A stretch of 64,000 bases of DNA from assembly GCA_023957575.1 (NCBI GenBank), contig JAMLGU010000011.1:36060-100059 (forward strand), in the 5' to 3' direction. Under the pieces are notes generated by a model. It saw nothing but the letters and a program-made list of their open reading frames with translations, had not been told where the DNA came from and searched no databases. This document shows positions 34,715-44,153 of the stretch, piece by piece. Within the stretch, counting starts at the first letter, position 1; every line of letters starts with the position of its first letter. Source of the DNA: Chitinophagaceae bacterium. Lineage in GTDB: Bacteria; Bacteroidota; Bacteroidia; Chitinophagales; Chitinophagaceae. Both the position numbers and the translations under genes were made by a program.

Positions 34715-34791
34715 ATTCTGTTTAAGTCTCTTTTTTGAATTTAGATATCAGACGTTAGACATAATTTTTTTAAAATTAGAATAATCGTCGC

Positions 34792-35379
34792 CTATACTTC
34801 CGGTACCGGTTTACCAAACTTCACTGTATCCTTATCATAAGTACCAAACCACCAGCCGGTTTCTCTGTGCTCTACTTTTACATCTGCAGCTCCGGCGCTT
34901 TGTAAAAATGCAACCGCTTCTGCCTCATTGGTTTTATCGGTACATTCTATGGCCATTAAAAACGTGTCGTCAGTAATTTTTGGGCTAAAATGATCTTTCT
35001 TTACAAACGGCGCCAATTGACAAAGCCAGCAGAAAGTAAGTACCATACCCACTGCAGCAAATAATACTGTCAGCTCAAAAATGATGGGAATCCATGCCGG
35101 AAGCGAAAAGAAGGGCTTACCGCCAAAGTTCAACTGCCAGTCAACCGTAAGCGCCCAGGTGATAAAACCAATTGCGGTAGCGGTTCCGGTGATACCATAA
35201 ATAAAACCGGCAATGTGCAGGTCAGTGTCTTTTTGCCCCATTACTTTGTCTAATCCATGAATTGGAAACGGCGTATAAACATCATAAAGTTTATATCCCG
35301 CCTTACGAACTTTCGTAACCGCCGGAAATAATACTTTTTCATCGTAAAAATTACCCGTTATAAATTTTTTGATTGCCAT
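34792..35379 (-). CDS. actD: alternative complex III subunit ActD (DUF3341)
   Basis: Membrane subunit of ACIII, 195 residues: an N-terminal soluble part (YDVYTPFPIHGLD is characteristic), two helices (about 60-82 and 100-123) and a C-terminal ferredoxin-like alpha-beta segment (DTFLMAIECTD...). It contains no cofactor motifs. It sits 27 bases after actC in the conserved order. Confidence 0.93.
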   Translation of the reverse strand: MAIKKFITGNFYDEKVLFPAVTKVRKAGYKLYDVYTPFPIHGLDKVMGQKDTDLHIAGFIYGITGTATAIGFITWALTVDWQLNFGGKPFFSLPAWIPIIFELTVLFAAVGMVLTFCWLCQLAPFVKKDHFSPKITDDTFLMAIECTDKTNEAEAVAFLQSAGAADVKVEHRETGWWFGTYDKDTVKFGKPVPEV

Positions 35380-35406
35380 TTATATTAATCGCTTTTATTT
35401 TGATAA

Positions 35407-36852
35407 TTAGTGATGTGCGTTAGCATGTTCAAATGCTTCCAATGACTCTTCTTCTTCAGTTTTCATTGCTTCTTTGAAATTGTCGCCACTGCGTTTCAGA
35501 ATATGCTTAATTTCAGCTATCGCAATAACAGGGAAGTACTTAGAAAACAGGAAATAACAGGTGAAGAACAAACCTATAGTACCCAGGAAGAAGCCAACCT
35601 CCCATAATGAAGGCGAATAATAAGTACTCCATGAACTCGGAAGATAATCACGATAGATGGAGGTAACGATAATCACAAATCTTTCGAACCACATACCAAT
35701 ATTTACCAGAATACTCATAAAGAATGTAACCAGTATATTACGTCTCATTTTTTTGATCCAGAATATTTGCGGAGACAGTACGTTACAACCCATCATAATC
35801 CAATAACTCCAGCCATAAGGACTATTCAGGTTCACCCTGTTCTCTTTAAAGGCAAACCACTCAAATGGTACCGCACTGTACCATGCCATGAACAACTCCG
35901 TGAGGTAAGCAATACCCACAATTGAACCTGTAAGAATAATTACCTTATTCATTACGTCAATATGTTCGATAGTAATATATTCTTCAAGATTTAAAACTTT
36001 GCGGGTTACCAATAAAAGTGTTTGCACCATTGCAAAACCACTAAATACCGCACCGGCTACGAAATAAGGCGGGAAGATGGTTGTGTGCCATCCGGGAACA
36101 ATTGAAGTGGCAAAGTCGAAAGATACGATAGTGTGTACCGAAAGTACAAGAGGCGTAGCCAAACCGGCCAGTACCAATGAAAGCGCTTCGTGCCTTTGCC
36201 AGTGTTTGGTGCTGCCTGTCCAGCCGAAAGAAGCCAGACCATAAAACCATTTCCTCCATTTTACTTTCGCTCTGTCGCGCAGGGTAGCCAAATCAGGCAA
36301 CAGGCCTGCATACCAGAATAAAAGGGAAACGGTAAAGTAGGTAGAAATTGCAAACACGTCCCACAGCAGCGGAGAGTTAAAATTCACCCACAGTGGTCCG
36401 CGGGTGTTTGGATAAGGCATTACAAAAAATGCGTTCCACACACGCCCCATGTGCCAGATAGGAAACTGACCGGCACACATTACTGCGAAGATAGTCATTG
36501 CCTCAGCAGCACGGTTTACCCCGGTTCTCCATCCTTGCCTGAAAAGCAACAAAATGGCAGAAATCAGTGTTCCGGCGTGACCAATACCCACCCACCACAC
36601 GAAGTTGGTGATATCCCAACCCCATCCGATGGTTTTATTGAGGTTCCACTGCCCCACACCATACATAACTTCCATAGTAACCGAAACGATTCCAAAAATC
36701 AGCAATGCAGCCGAAATAAGAAACCCAGTCCACCAAAGCGCACTCGGTTTTGCCTCCACCGGACGGCAAATATCCTCCGTTATCTGGTGGTAGTCTTTAC
36801 TTCCTACTACCAATGGCCCTCTGGCCTGCGATTCGTATCTGTTTAATGACAT
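35407..36852 (-). CDS. actC: alternative complex III subunit ActC (NrfD/PsrC-like)
   Basis: Large NrfD-family membrane subunit of ACIII, 481 residues with about ten helices; it forms the quinol-binding site next to ActB. Conserved stretches include WWTGFLISAALLIFG, the VGIGHAGTLISA loop and PNTRGPLWVNFNSPLLWD. A Glu-rich cytoplasmic tail ends the protein. It begins 180 bases after actB with nothing recognisable between, a wide gap for this operon. Confidence 0.94.
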   Translation of the reverse strand: MSLNRYESQARGPLVVGSKDYHQITEDICRPVEAKPSALWWTGFLISAALLIFGIVSVTMEVMYGVGQWNLNKTIGWGWDITNFVWWVGIGHAGTLISAILLLFRQGWRTGVNRAAEAMTIFAVMCAGQFPIWHMGRVWNAFFVMPYPNTRGPLWVNFNSPLLWDVFAISTYFTVSLLFWYAGLLPDLATLRDRAKVKWRKWFYGLASFGWTGSTKHWQRHEALSLVLAGLATPLVLSVHTIVSFDFATSIVPGWHTTIFPPYFVAGAVFSGFAMVQTLLLVTRKVLNLEEYITIEHIDVMNKVIILTGSIVGIAYLTELFMAWYSAVPFEWFAFKENRVNLNSPYGWSYWIMMGCNVLSPQIFWIKKMRRNILVTFFMSILVNIGMWFERFVIIVTSIYRDYLPSSWSTYYSPSLWEVGFFLGTIGLFFTCYFLFSKYFPVIAIAEIKHILKRSGDNFKEAMKTEEEESLEAFEHANAHH

Positions 36853-37032
36853 ATCCTGTTATAAAATATTTCTAATAATTTTTTGCCTTATTTTGAACTA
36901 TTGACCTCAATTGTCGTTATTACCTTTAGTTTGTTCAAGATACTTTCTGTTTCTTTCTATAAATTACGCTTCATCACTATTCAGAAAATTTTTCAATTCT
37001 TACTTTATCTTCAATAGCCTTTCCTAATTTTT

Positions 37033-40000
37033 TTACCCGCCATGTTCACTGTGTTCAGTTCCACCGGGCATCTCTTCCGTATTTCTGATTTTTGCCAGAT
37101 AACTTACATTTGGCAATACGTGCAATTGCTCCAGAGAATAGAACAACCGTTGCGGATTGTCAAATCTCACTTTATTAATATGGCTTTCATTGTCATGCAG
37201 ATTACCAAATACAATCGCATCTGTAGGACAAGCCTGCTGACAAGCAGTTTTGGCTTCTCCGTCTCTCAATGGCCTGTTTTCTTTCTTAGCCTGTAGTTTG
37301 GCATGTTGTGTCCTTTGAATACAGAAAGAACATTTCTCCATCACACCTCTTGAGCGCACCGTTACATCAGGGTTGAGTACCATTCTGCTCACCGGATCAT
37401 TCATTTGATGCACTACAGGATCCAATTTACCCACCACCTTTTGGTTCTGATTGTTCGGGAAGCTGTCGGCTCCTGTATAATCAGCCCAGTTGAAACGGCG
37501 TACTTTATATGGACAGTTATTGGCACAATATCTGGTGCCAATACAACGGTTATAAGCCATCTGGTTAATGCCTTCTTCACTATGAGTAGTAGCTGCCACA
37601 GGACACACATTTTCACAAGGGGCATTGTCACAATGCTGGCACATCATTGGCATAAATACCACGCCTTTTACATCATCAGGATTTTTCTCATCACTGATGA
37701 AATAACGGTCAATACGCAGCCAGTGCATATCGTGATAGCGAAGCACCTCTGCCTTACCTACCACCGGCACATTATTTTCGGCATGGCAGGCTACCACACA
37801 GGCGTTACATCCATTGCACACGTTCATGTCTATGTTCATGCCCCATTTCAGGCCTGGTTGGTCATGTACCCCATAAAGTGTTCCTTCTTTTCTGAAATCG
37901 CCTGTTTTTTTGGCATACTTATTTACCAGTTCCTGACGCCATTCTTTTACTTCATTCGGATTCTTCTTAAAGTAAGCCAAAGTAGTCTCACGCAACACTT
38001 CCACCCTGTCCTCATAAGAATTATGAATTTGGGTCTGTGCTACTTTTTCTTTTCTCTTGGCATCGGTAACTGTTACATTAATAGCTTCATAGCTGATCGT
38101 GTCTCCACTGAGCGAAGCAAACGGAAATACGTTTTTACCCACTCCGGCAGCAGTTCTGCCCAATTTGTCGCCACGTCCGTAACCTACAGCGATAGCAATG
38201 GTATTGGCATTCATGCCCGGCATTACCAATATCGGCAGTTCGATACTGTTGTTGCCGCTTTGTACTTTAATTACCGGTTTATCGGGATAATATTCGTAAT
38301 CAATATCCAACTTAATACCCAACTCTTCTGCTTTTTTCATAGAAATCAAAGCACAGTTGCCCCAGTTTGATTTTGTAACAGTATCGGGCAACTCCTGAAG
38401 CCATGGGTTGGTAGCTCCTGATCCGGAGCCAATAGCTATTTTTTGATATAAAACCAATTCATCTTTTCCTCCGGCAGGATAGCCGGCAATAGCAGTTGCG
38501 GCCGCACTTAATGCACCGCCACTATACGAACCGCCGCCACCGGCAGTTGTTTCAACAAATCCGTTTTGCAATGCTTTGCTATAAGCAGATTCGCCACCTA
38601 ATTTTCCCTGCCAGTATTCTTTGAAATAAGCATCGTAATTTTTATCACTGCCACTCCATTTCAACAAAGAAGACTGAAAGGAGCGGGTCTTAAACAAAGG
38701 ATGAATAGTAGGTTGCATAAAACTTACTACACCTGCCTTTGGTTCAGCATCTCCCCAGCTTTCCAGAAAATGGTGTGAGGGGATAATATATTTGCACAAT
38801 TCGGTTGTTTCGTCTAATCTGTAACCGAAAGAAACCGAAGTTTTAACTCCTTTTAATGCTTTTGCAAATTTTGGAGCGTCAAAATAGTCATAAGCCGGAT
38901 TAGCGCCGTAAATCAGAATGGCGCCTACCTGGCCACCTTCCATTTGAGCAATGAGATCGGCAAATTCTTTATCAATACCTTTGCGCGAATTGTTGGCAGC
39001 TGCAAAATCAATGGTGGCGCCATAAGCGCCAATGGCATTATTGATTGCATTCACAACCGTTTGAATATTTGCATCATTGCTGCCACACACTACCAGCCCT
39101 TTGCCGGAAGCAGCTTTCAATTCGGTAGCCACTTTTTCAATACCGGCCTTCAATTTTGCATCGGCAATATCCGGTGCGGTAGCACCTCCACCCACAGCAG
39201 CCAGCAAGGCCAGTGCAACAGCTCCGGTTTGTGACGGGCGGTGTGTAAAGCGCTCATCGGCATTGGAACCTGTCATGCTGAGATAGCTTTCAAACTGGTA
39301 GTGCTTACTGATTTTAGGGCTGGCTTCATCAATTCGGCGGCCTTTGGCATAACCTGCAGCCTGTCCGATTGGATCGAGCCAGGTACCCAGAAAATCAGCG
39401 CCCAAACTCACAATTACGTCAGCAGCATCAAATTTGTAAGACGGCAATTTTCTTCCAAAACCTGATGCCTCATTCGCCTGTAAAATACCGCTGTAGCTTA
39501 CAGGGTCATATTGAACGTGCTTCAGATTAGGATATTTTGAAATAATTTCTAAGGTAGATGGAGAATTGATAGTGCCGGATAGCAAAACTACATTGCCTGC
39601 AGATGCCAATTCAGCCATGATGGCTTTATCAATATCTTCAAATGTCGATTCTTCAAACTTATCGCCCTTTTTGATTTGAGGAAAACGCAGGCGATGGGTG
39701 TCATACAGGTCCAGCACTGAAGCCTGAACAGCTGCAGAAGTACCTCCTTTGGTGTACGACAAATCATTTCCTTCAATTTTTATGGGCCTTCCTTCTCTCA
39801 CTTTAGCCAAAACCGGCACCGCATAGCCGTCCTGAATATATGTAGTAGCATAAAATTTAGCTTCACCCGGAACTACATTGTCCGGTCTGATAGCAAATGG
39901 AATAGCATGACGCACCTTGGTTTTACAACTTGCCGCCATAGTAGCAGCCGCTGTGCTGAAACCCAGATACTTCAGGAAATCTCTTCGTGGGGATTTAGTG

Positions 40001-40128
40001 TCCAACAGTTCCTGACTCTCAAAATCTCCAAAAGGCAGGTCTTCCTGAAACTCATTACGATTTTTCTTGTTAAAACTTTCAGGATCATTTAGTTGTCCGA
40101 AGCCTTGCCAGTACTTTTTTTGGCTCAT
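37033..40128 (-). CDS. actB: alternative complex III subunit ActB (molybdopterin-oxidoreductase-like iron-sulfur protein)
   Basis: Peripheral Fe-S subunit of ACIII, 1031 residues. A Tat-type motif RRDFLK (residues 48-53) starts unusually far in, after about 45 residues, the TAT-variant pattern of this family. An MopB-like domain without molybdenum ligands follows, then a ferredoxin-like domain with four cysteine clusters: CNGCNACVVAC, CQHCDNAPCENVCP, CIGTRYCANNCP and CSFCIQ...CQQACP. The CxGTRYC form is typical of ActB. It lies between actA (94 bases) and actC. Confidence 0.95.
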   Translation of the reverse strand: MSQKKYWQGFGQLNDPESFNKKNRNEFQEDLPFGDFESQELLDTKSPRRDFLKYLGFSTAAATMAASCKTKVRHAIPFAIRPDNVVPGEAKFYATTYIQDGYAVPVLAKVREGRPIKIEGNDLSYTKGGTSAAVQASVLDLYDTHRLRFPQIKKGDKFEESTFEDIDKAIMAELASAGNVVLLSGTINSPSTLEIISKYPNLKHVQYDPVSYSGILQANEASGFGRKLPSYKFDAADVIVSLGADFLGTWLDPIGQAAGYAKGRRIDEASPKISKHYQFESYLSMTGSNADERFTHRPSQTGAVALALLAAVGGGATAPDIADAKLKAGIEKVATELKAASGKGLVVCGSNDANIQTVVNAINNAIGAYGATIDFAAANNSRKGIDKEFADLIAQMEGGQVGAILIYGANPAYDYFDAPKFAKALKGVKTSVSFGYRLDETTELCKYIIPSHHFLESWGDAEPKAGVVSFMQPTIHPLFKTRSFQSSLLKWSGSDKNYDAYFKEYWQGKLGGESAYSKALQNGFVETTAGGGGSYSGGALSAAATAIAGYPAGGKDELVLYQKIAIGSGSGATNPWLQELPDTVTKSNWGNCALISMKKAEELGIKLDIDYEYYPDKPVIKVQSGNNSIELPILVMPGMNANTIAIAVGYGRGDKLGRTAAGVGKNVFPFASLSGDTISYEAINVTVTDAKRKEKVAQTQIHNSYEDRVEVLRETTLAYFKKNPNEVKEWRQELVNKYAKKTGDFRKEGTLYGVHDQPGLKWGMNIDMNVCNGCNACVVACHAENNVPVVGKAEVLRYHDMHWLRIDRYFISDEKNPDDVKGVVFMPMMCQHCDNAPCENVCPVAATTHSEEGINQMAYNRCIGTRYCANNCPYKVRRFNWADYTGADSFPNNQNQKVVGKLDPVVHQMNDPVSRMVLNPDVTVRSRGVMEKCSFCIQRTQHAKLQAKKENRPLRDGEAKTACQQACPTDAIVFGNLHDNESHINKVRFDNPQRLFYSLEQLHVLPNVSYLAKIRNTEEMPGGTEHSEHGG

Positions 40129-40222
40129 TATATCAATTTGAAATTTTGATAATTATTAATAAAATCTTGTTCAATCTCTCCGCAAATAATCATTTTCTCA
40201 ATATATATAAATTTTTGTTTAT

Positions 40223-41536
40223 TTAGTAGTGGCATTTCTGACACTCAATTCCACCGATATCTTTTACTGTAACACTATCCATTTTACCCGATTTAATATC
40301 ATTATGGAATTTTTCGTAAATGCTGTAAAACTGATTTCCGGAGCCGGCATCCTTGTTGAAGTTCACCGCAGTTTGCCTGTGGCAGTTTACACACCACCCC
40401 ATACTCAGTTCGGCAAATTGAGTAACCTCATTCATTGCTGTTACTTCACCATGGCAAGTCTGACATTGTACATTTCCTACTCTAACGTGTTGACTATGAT
40501 TGAAATACACATGATCGGGCAGGTTATGAATTTTTACCCATTCGATAGGTTTTGCCTTTGATTCATCCCAATTATTTGGATTTTGAGGATCAAAACCGGC
40601 GTATTTAAACAATTTTTGAATTTCGGCAGTACCGTCAACCATTGCACCTGAAGCATCGGTAAGTTGCTCACCGTTATATTTCTGAATGGTTTTATGGCAG
40701 TTCATACATACGTTTACCGAAGGAATGGCTGCTGTTTTGCTTTCCCAGGCATTTCCATGACAATACAAACAGTTGATCTGATTGATTCCGGCATGAACTT
40801 TATGGGAGTAGAAAATTGGTTGTAGGGGTTCATAATGAATCTGACGATTCATATTAATCATTGCCTTTGAGAAATAATAACCGCTCACTGTAAATAAGAT
40901 GATACCAATCGTTGCTAAATAAACCTTATTTCTAAAGAAAGGTAGCGGCTCCACAGTGGGTATGCCTTCTACATCGTTGGCCAGTCTTTTCAATCTGCGG
41001 TTTACAAACATCAGGGTTATGGCTATCAATGCCAGAACCAAGGTAACAATGGCAAAAATCCAATTATTTTGAGATTCACTGGTTGCCGGTTTGGCAGCGC
41101 CTGCAGCAGGGGCCGGCTGATCTAACTTTCCGGTAAATTTGGCATCAATATATGCCAAAATATTATCAATTTGGGCATCAGTAAGATCTTCAAACGGAGT
41201 CATCACCACCGGTGTAAGTTTGGACACCTCTACCGCTTTTGGATAACCCGAAGCAGTTAATGCGATATTATTTCTTATCCACTCATGCAATTTTCCTTTG
41301 TCATCCCATTGTGCTTCTATGCCTCCCAATGCCGGTCCAATACTGTTGGATTTCATATCACCGGAGTGACAAGCCTGACACTTGGAAGTGAAAAGCTGCT
41401 TACCTTCTTCAATTCCTGCACTATTGCCACCTGCGGCCTTAGTACTATCCTGTGCTATGGAAGCCGAAACCGTAACGGCGAATAGCGTTATCATAATTAA
41501 TGTTAGTCGGTTAAGTATATACTTATAATTAGTCAT
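40223..41536 (-). CDS. actA: alternative complex III subunit ActA with fused N-terminal cytochrome c domain (six hemes)
   Basis: Multiheme c-type cytochrome of ACIII, 437 residues from ATG 41536. After a signal peptide comes a class-I cytochrome c domain (CQACHSG, then a Met-containing MTPFEDLTD), a helix pair, and the pentaheme ActA domain with CLYCHG, CMNCHK, CQTCHG, CVNCHR and the terminal CQKCHY. That makes six CxxCH motifs in all. It accepts electrons from ActB/quinol. ATG 41536 is preferred over the in-frame TTG 41605 because the latter lies in the promoter. First gene of the act operon. Confidence 0.94.
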   Translation of the reverse strand: MTNYKYILNRLTLIMITLFAVTVSASIAQDSTKAAGGNSAGIEEGKQLFTSKCQACHSGDMKSNSIGPALGGIEAQWDDKGKLHEWIRNNIALTASGYPKAVEVSKLTPVVMTPFEDLTDAQIDNILAYIDAKFTGKLDQPAPAAGAAKPATSESQNNWIFAIVTLVLALIAITLMFVNRRLKRLANDVEGIPTVEPLPFFRNKVYLATIGIILFTVSGYYFSKAMINMNRQIHYEPLQPIFYSHKVHAGINQINCLYCHGNAWESKTAAIPSVNVCMNCHKTIQKYNGEQLTDASGAMVDGTAEIQKLFKYAGFDPQNPNNWDESKAKPIEWVKIHNLPDHVYFNHSQHVRVGNVQCQTCHGEVTAMNEVTQFAELSMGWCVNCHRQTAVNFNKDAGSGNQFYSIYEKFHNDIKSGKMDSVTVKDIGGIECQKCHY

Positions 41537-41580
41537 AAAAGCATAAAATCTTAAAGTGGATAAAAACCTCTGAATAAGTG

Positions 41581-41606
41581 CAAAAATAAGGTTCACTATT
41601 AACAAA
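41581..41606 (-). promoter_or_regulatory. act operon promoter
   Basis: Minus strand: TTTG (41606-41603) and TATTTTTG (41588-41581), the latter matching TAnnTTTG. It places transcription start near 41576, about 40 bases before the actA ATG. Confidence 0.6.
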
Positions 41607-41723
41607 ACAACAACATTCCAAAAATTTTTTAAATCCGCTCCCAGACTGCATTACAGCCGATAGAAAATAGTTTATTATAAAAATGGCTAAATTGTTTGTC
41701 ATATAATTGTCTTTTTTTTTGGC

Positions 41724-41731
41724 TAATTTTG
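41724..41731 (+). promoter_or_regulatory. purN -7 promoter element
   Basis: TAATTTTG (TAnnTTTG), 65 bases before ATG 41797. Confidence 0.45.
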
Positions 41732-41796
41732 AACAAGTTTATCAGTTTAAACGACAAGTTGTTTAAGAAATAATTTATCAATTTAAAGAATCTTTC

Positions 41797-42378
41797 ATGG
41801 CAATAAATTTAGCCGTTTTTGCAAGTGGAGCGGGGTCAAATGCACAAAAAATTATTGATTATTTCAAGGGAAATAGCAATGTGCAGGTGCGCTTAATAGT
41901 TTGCAATAATGCCGAGGCAGGCGTTTTAGGCATTGCCCTACATGAAAAAATTACTTCCCTGCTAATAGAAAGAGGGCGATTTTTTAAGGAAGATAGCTAC
42001 CTGCCCGTCTTAAAAAATTATGAGATAGACTGGATTATTTTGGCAGGTTTCCTCTGGAAAATTCCTGCAAAAATGATAGCGGCTTACCCTCAAAAAATCA
42101 TTAATATTCATCCCGCCCTTTTGCCCAAATATGGTGGGAAAGGCATGTATGGTCTTCATGTGCATCGGGCTGTACTTGATGCCGGAGACCCCGAAAGTGG
42201 CATCACCATCCATTATGTGGATGAGCAATACGACCACGGCCTCACCATTTTTCAGGCTAAGTGCCCTGTGGCCAAGGATGATACCCCCGACAGTCTGGCT
42301 CAAAAGATACATGTTTTGGAGCATAAATACTTTCCACAGATAATAGAACAGGTAATCTTGAAAAAAAACAAACCCTGA
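41797..42378 (+). CDS. purN: phosphoribosylglycinamide formyltransferase (folate-dependent)
   Basis: GAR transformylase: transfers the formyl group of 10-formyl-THF to GAR in de novo purine synthesis. The 193-residue protein begins LAVFASGAGSNAQKIIDYF (phosphate-binding loop). It has the catalytic Asn-His region IINIHPALLPKYGGKGMYG and the downstream Asp in HYVDEQYDHG. It is a single-gene unit divergent from the act operon. Confidence 0.95.
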   Translation: MAINLAVFASGAGSNAQKIIDYFKGNSNVQVRLIVCNNAEAGVLGIALHEKITSLLIERGRFFKEDSYLPVLKNYEIDWIILAGFLWKIPAKMIAAYPQKIINIHPALLPKYGGKGMYGLHVHRAVLDAGDPESGITIHYVDEQYDHGLTIFQAKCPVAKDDTPDSLAQKIHVLEHKYFPQIIEQVILKKNKP

Positions 42379-42473
42379 TACCCAAATTCATATAAACCAA
42401 TTGCTTGCTCCTGATATATTTATCAAAGTTTTTGCAAATTGTTTAGTTTTTTTGACATCTCAATATAAAAAGA

Positions 42474-43235
42474 TTGAAAAAAGCAGTATCTATATTGGTT
42501 TTGATGATGATAATCACTTGTGTGCTACCTACTAATGCACAGGTGGTTGTAAAAGGTACTGTGTATGACAGTATTGGCACCACACCGATTCAGGCAGTAT
42601 CGGTACTGAGCAGCAGCGGAAAGGGAACAATTACCAACGAAGACGGCCATTATTATATTACTCTGAGCGAAGCAGATTCAATTTGGTTCAGCTATCTGAA
42701 CAAACCTACCCGAAAATTTGCAGTAAAAGATATCCAGATTCCATACGCTTTCGATATTTCAATAAAAATTCATATCCCCCTATTGCCCGAAGCCAAAGTA
42801 AGAAACAGGGATTATAAACGAGATTCTATCCAAAACAGAATAGATTATGCAAAGGCCTTCGATTTTCAGCGACCGGGATTATCTGCTGTTTCAGGAACCG
42901 GAACAGCCGGTTTTGACCTGGTAGAAATCATCAATGCTTTCAGGTTCAGGCGTACCCGATCAATGCTTTCTTTTCAAAGAAGGTTGATTGAGGATGAGCA
43001 GGAAGCTTTTGTAAAGCACCGATTCAGCAAAGCGCTCATCAGGCGCATAACAGAAATGGACAGCGACAGCTTGATCAACCTATTTGTTCTACAATATCGG
43101 CCTTCGTATTTATTTACTTCTATGGCAAGCGATTATGATTTTCATCGCTATATAAAACTTTCTTACAATAGATTCAAACTCGGATTGAGACCGCCTCCCC
43201 TCTGGCGAGAAGGAGAAGTAAATGACGATTATTAG
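42474..43235 (+). CDS. secreted protein with carboxypeptidase-like regulatory domain
   Basis: A 253-residue exported protein. The signal peptide MKKAVSILVLMMIITCVLPT(NAQ) is complete only if translation begins at TTG 42474, so I take that start. Residues about 25-105 form a CarboxypepD_reg-like beta-sandwich (VVVKGTVYDSIGTTPIQAVS, GTITNEDGHYYI), common in Bacteroidota surface proteins and TonB-dependent receptors. The C-terminal 130 residues are Arg-rich (FRFRRTRSMLSFQRRL) and I do not recognise them. Confidence 0.78.
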   Translation: MKKAVSILVLMMIITCVLPTNAQVVVKGTVYDSIGTTPIQAVSVLSSSGKGTITNEDGHYYITLSEADSIWFSYLNKPTRKFAVKDIQIPYAFDISIKIHIPLLPEAKVRNRDYKRDSIQNRIDYAKAFDFQRPGLSAVSGTGTAGFDLVEIINAFRFRRTRSMLSFQRRLIEDEQEAFVKHRFSKALIRRITEMDSDSLINLFVLQYRPSYLFTSMASDYDFHRYIKLSYNRFKLGLRPPPLWREGEVNDDY

Positions 43236-43333
43236 GGCCTTTTAATCAAAAACATCATTAGAGCATAACAACTTTAATTATTTGAAAATACCAACTTTTT
43301 TTGTTAACTTGTAACACTAAAAATGATATCGCT

Positions 43334-43912
43334 ATGCCAAAAAAAATTTTATTTCTAACAGGTGATTTTGCCGAAGATTATGAAACAATGGTTCCTTTTC
43401 AGATGCTTACAATGGTAGGCCATGAAGTGCATGCCGTATGCCCTAATAAGAAAAAAGGAGAAAAAGTAATTACAGCTATTCATGATTTTGACGGTTTTCA
43501 AACCTACAGCGAAAAGCCGGGTCACTTATTTGAACTTAACTTCAGTTTTGATGAAGTGGATGTAAACAATTATGATGCACTTTGTATTGCCGGAGGACGC
43601 GCACCGGAATATCTCAGGCTGGACAAAAAGGTAATAGACATTGCCAAACACTTTATGGGAGCCAATAAACCTGTTGCTGCAATTTGCCACGGAATACAAA
43701 TTCTGACAGCTGCGGACACTGTCAGAGGCCGGAAGCTCACCGCTTATTATGCTGTTGGCCCTGAAGTAACCATCGCTGGAGGCGAATATAAAAATGTAGC
43801 TGCCACCGAAGCGGTAGTTGATGGCAATCTGGTAACTTCTCCGGCCTGGCCGGGTCATCCGGCATGGATCAGAGCGTTTCTGGAAGTTCTCGGAACAAAA
43901 ATAGAAGTTTAG
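43334..43912 (+). CDS. DJ-1/PfpI family protein
   Basis: Class-I glutamine-amidotransferase-like protein of the DJ-1/PfpI superfamily, 192 residues from ATG 43334. The nucleophile elbow AAICHGIQIL carries Cys-His, and the catalytic-Glu region is at LFLTGDFAEDYE near the N-terminus. Homologues act as deglycases, glyoxalases or peptidases; the specific reaction is not readable from sequence. It is monocistronic with a strong terminator. Confidence 0.9.
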   Translation: MPKKILFLTGDFAEDYETMVPFQMLTMVGHEVHAVCPNKKKGEKVITAIHDFDGFQTYSEKPGHLFELNFSFDEVDVNNYDALCIAGGRAPEYLRLDKKVIDIAKHFMGANKPVAAICHGIQILTAADTVRGRKLTAYYAVGPEVTIAGGEYKNVAATEAVVDGNLVTSPAWPGHPAWIRAFLEVLGTKIEV

Positions 43913-43972
43913 GTTTTCTGTTTTTAAGCCGACAATTATCGGTTTTCAATTTCTGCAAGACTTTTTTAAAAT

Positions 43973-44012
43973 AGTAAAGGAACTATCCCCGATTGAGGTA
44001 GTTCCCTTTACT
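43973..44012 (+). terminator. terminator after the DJ-1/PfpI gene
   Basis: A 15-bp stem with one bulged base: AGTAAAGG+AACTATC pairs with GGTAGTT+CCTTTACT. A run of T lies about 12 bases further on. It ends 100 bases after the stop. Confidence 0.65.
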
Positions 44013-44046
44013 CTGTCAGTTAAATTTTTTTTTATTGAGGATTGAA

Positions 44047-44095
44047 AAATCCCCGCAACCTGCATTTCGTCTTTCGATTGTTTCGGCGGGGATTT
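44047..44095 (-). terminator. terminator of the 44-kb lipoprotein gene
   Basis: Perfect 10-bp stem AAATCCCCGC/GCGGGGATTT with a 29-base loop; on the minus strand it is followed by TT after the arm (ATTTTT in all). It lies about 60 bases after the gene's stop. Confidence 0.6.
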
Positions 44096-44153
44096 GATTT
44101 TCAGGTTTTCATTAGAGGTGTACCGGGATTTGTTGTGTAACTTTTTTATTCTT

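Noticed and set aside
37405..38370. 321-codon plus-strand ORF opposite actB
   Set aside because: It lies entirely antisense to a clearly real actB; its His/Ile/Ser-rich sequence is what the opposite strand of that gene gives, and it shows no domain.
41537..41605. N-terminal extension of ActA from TTG 41605
   Set aside because: It overlaps the act promoter; the signal peptide is complete from ATG 41536.
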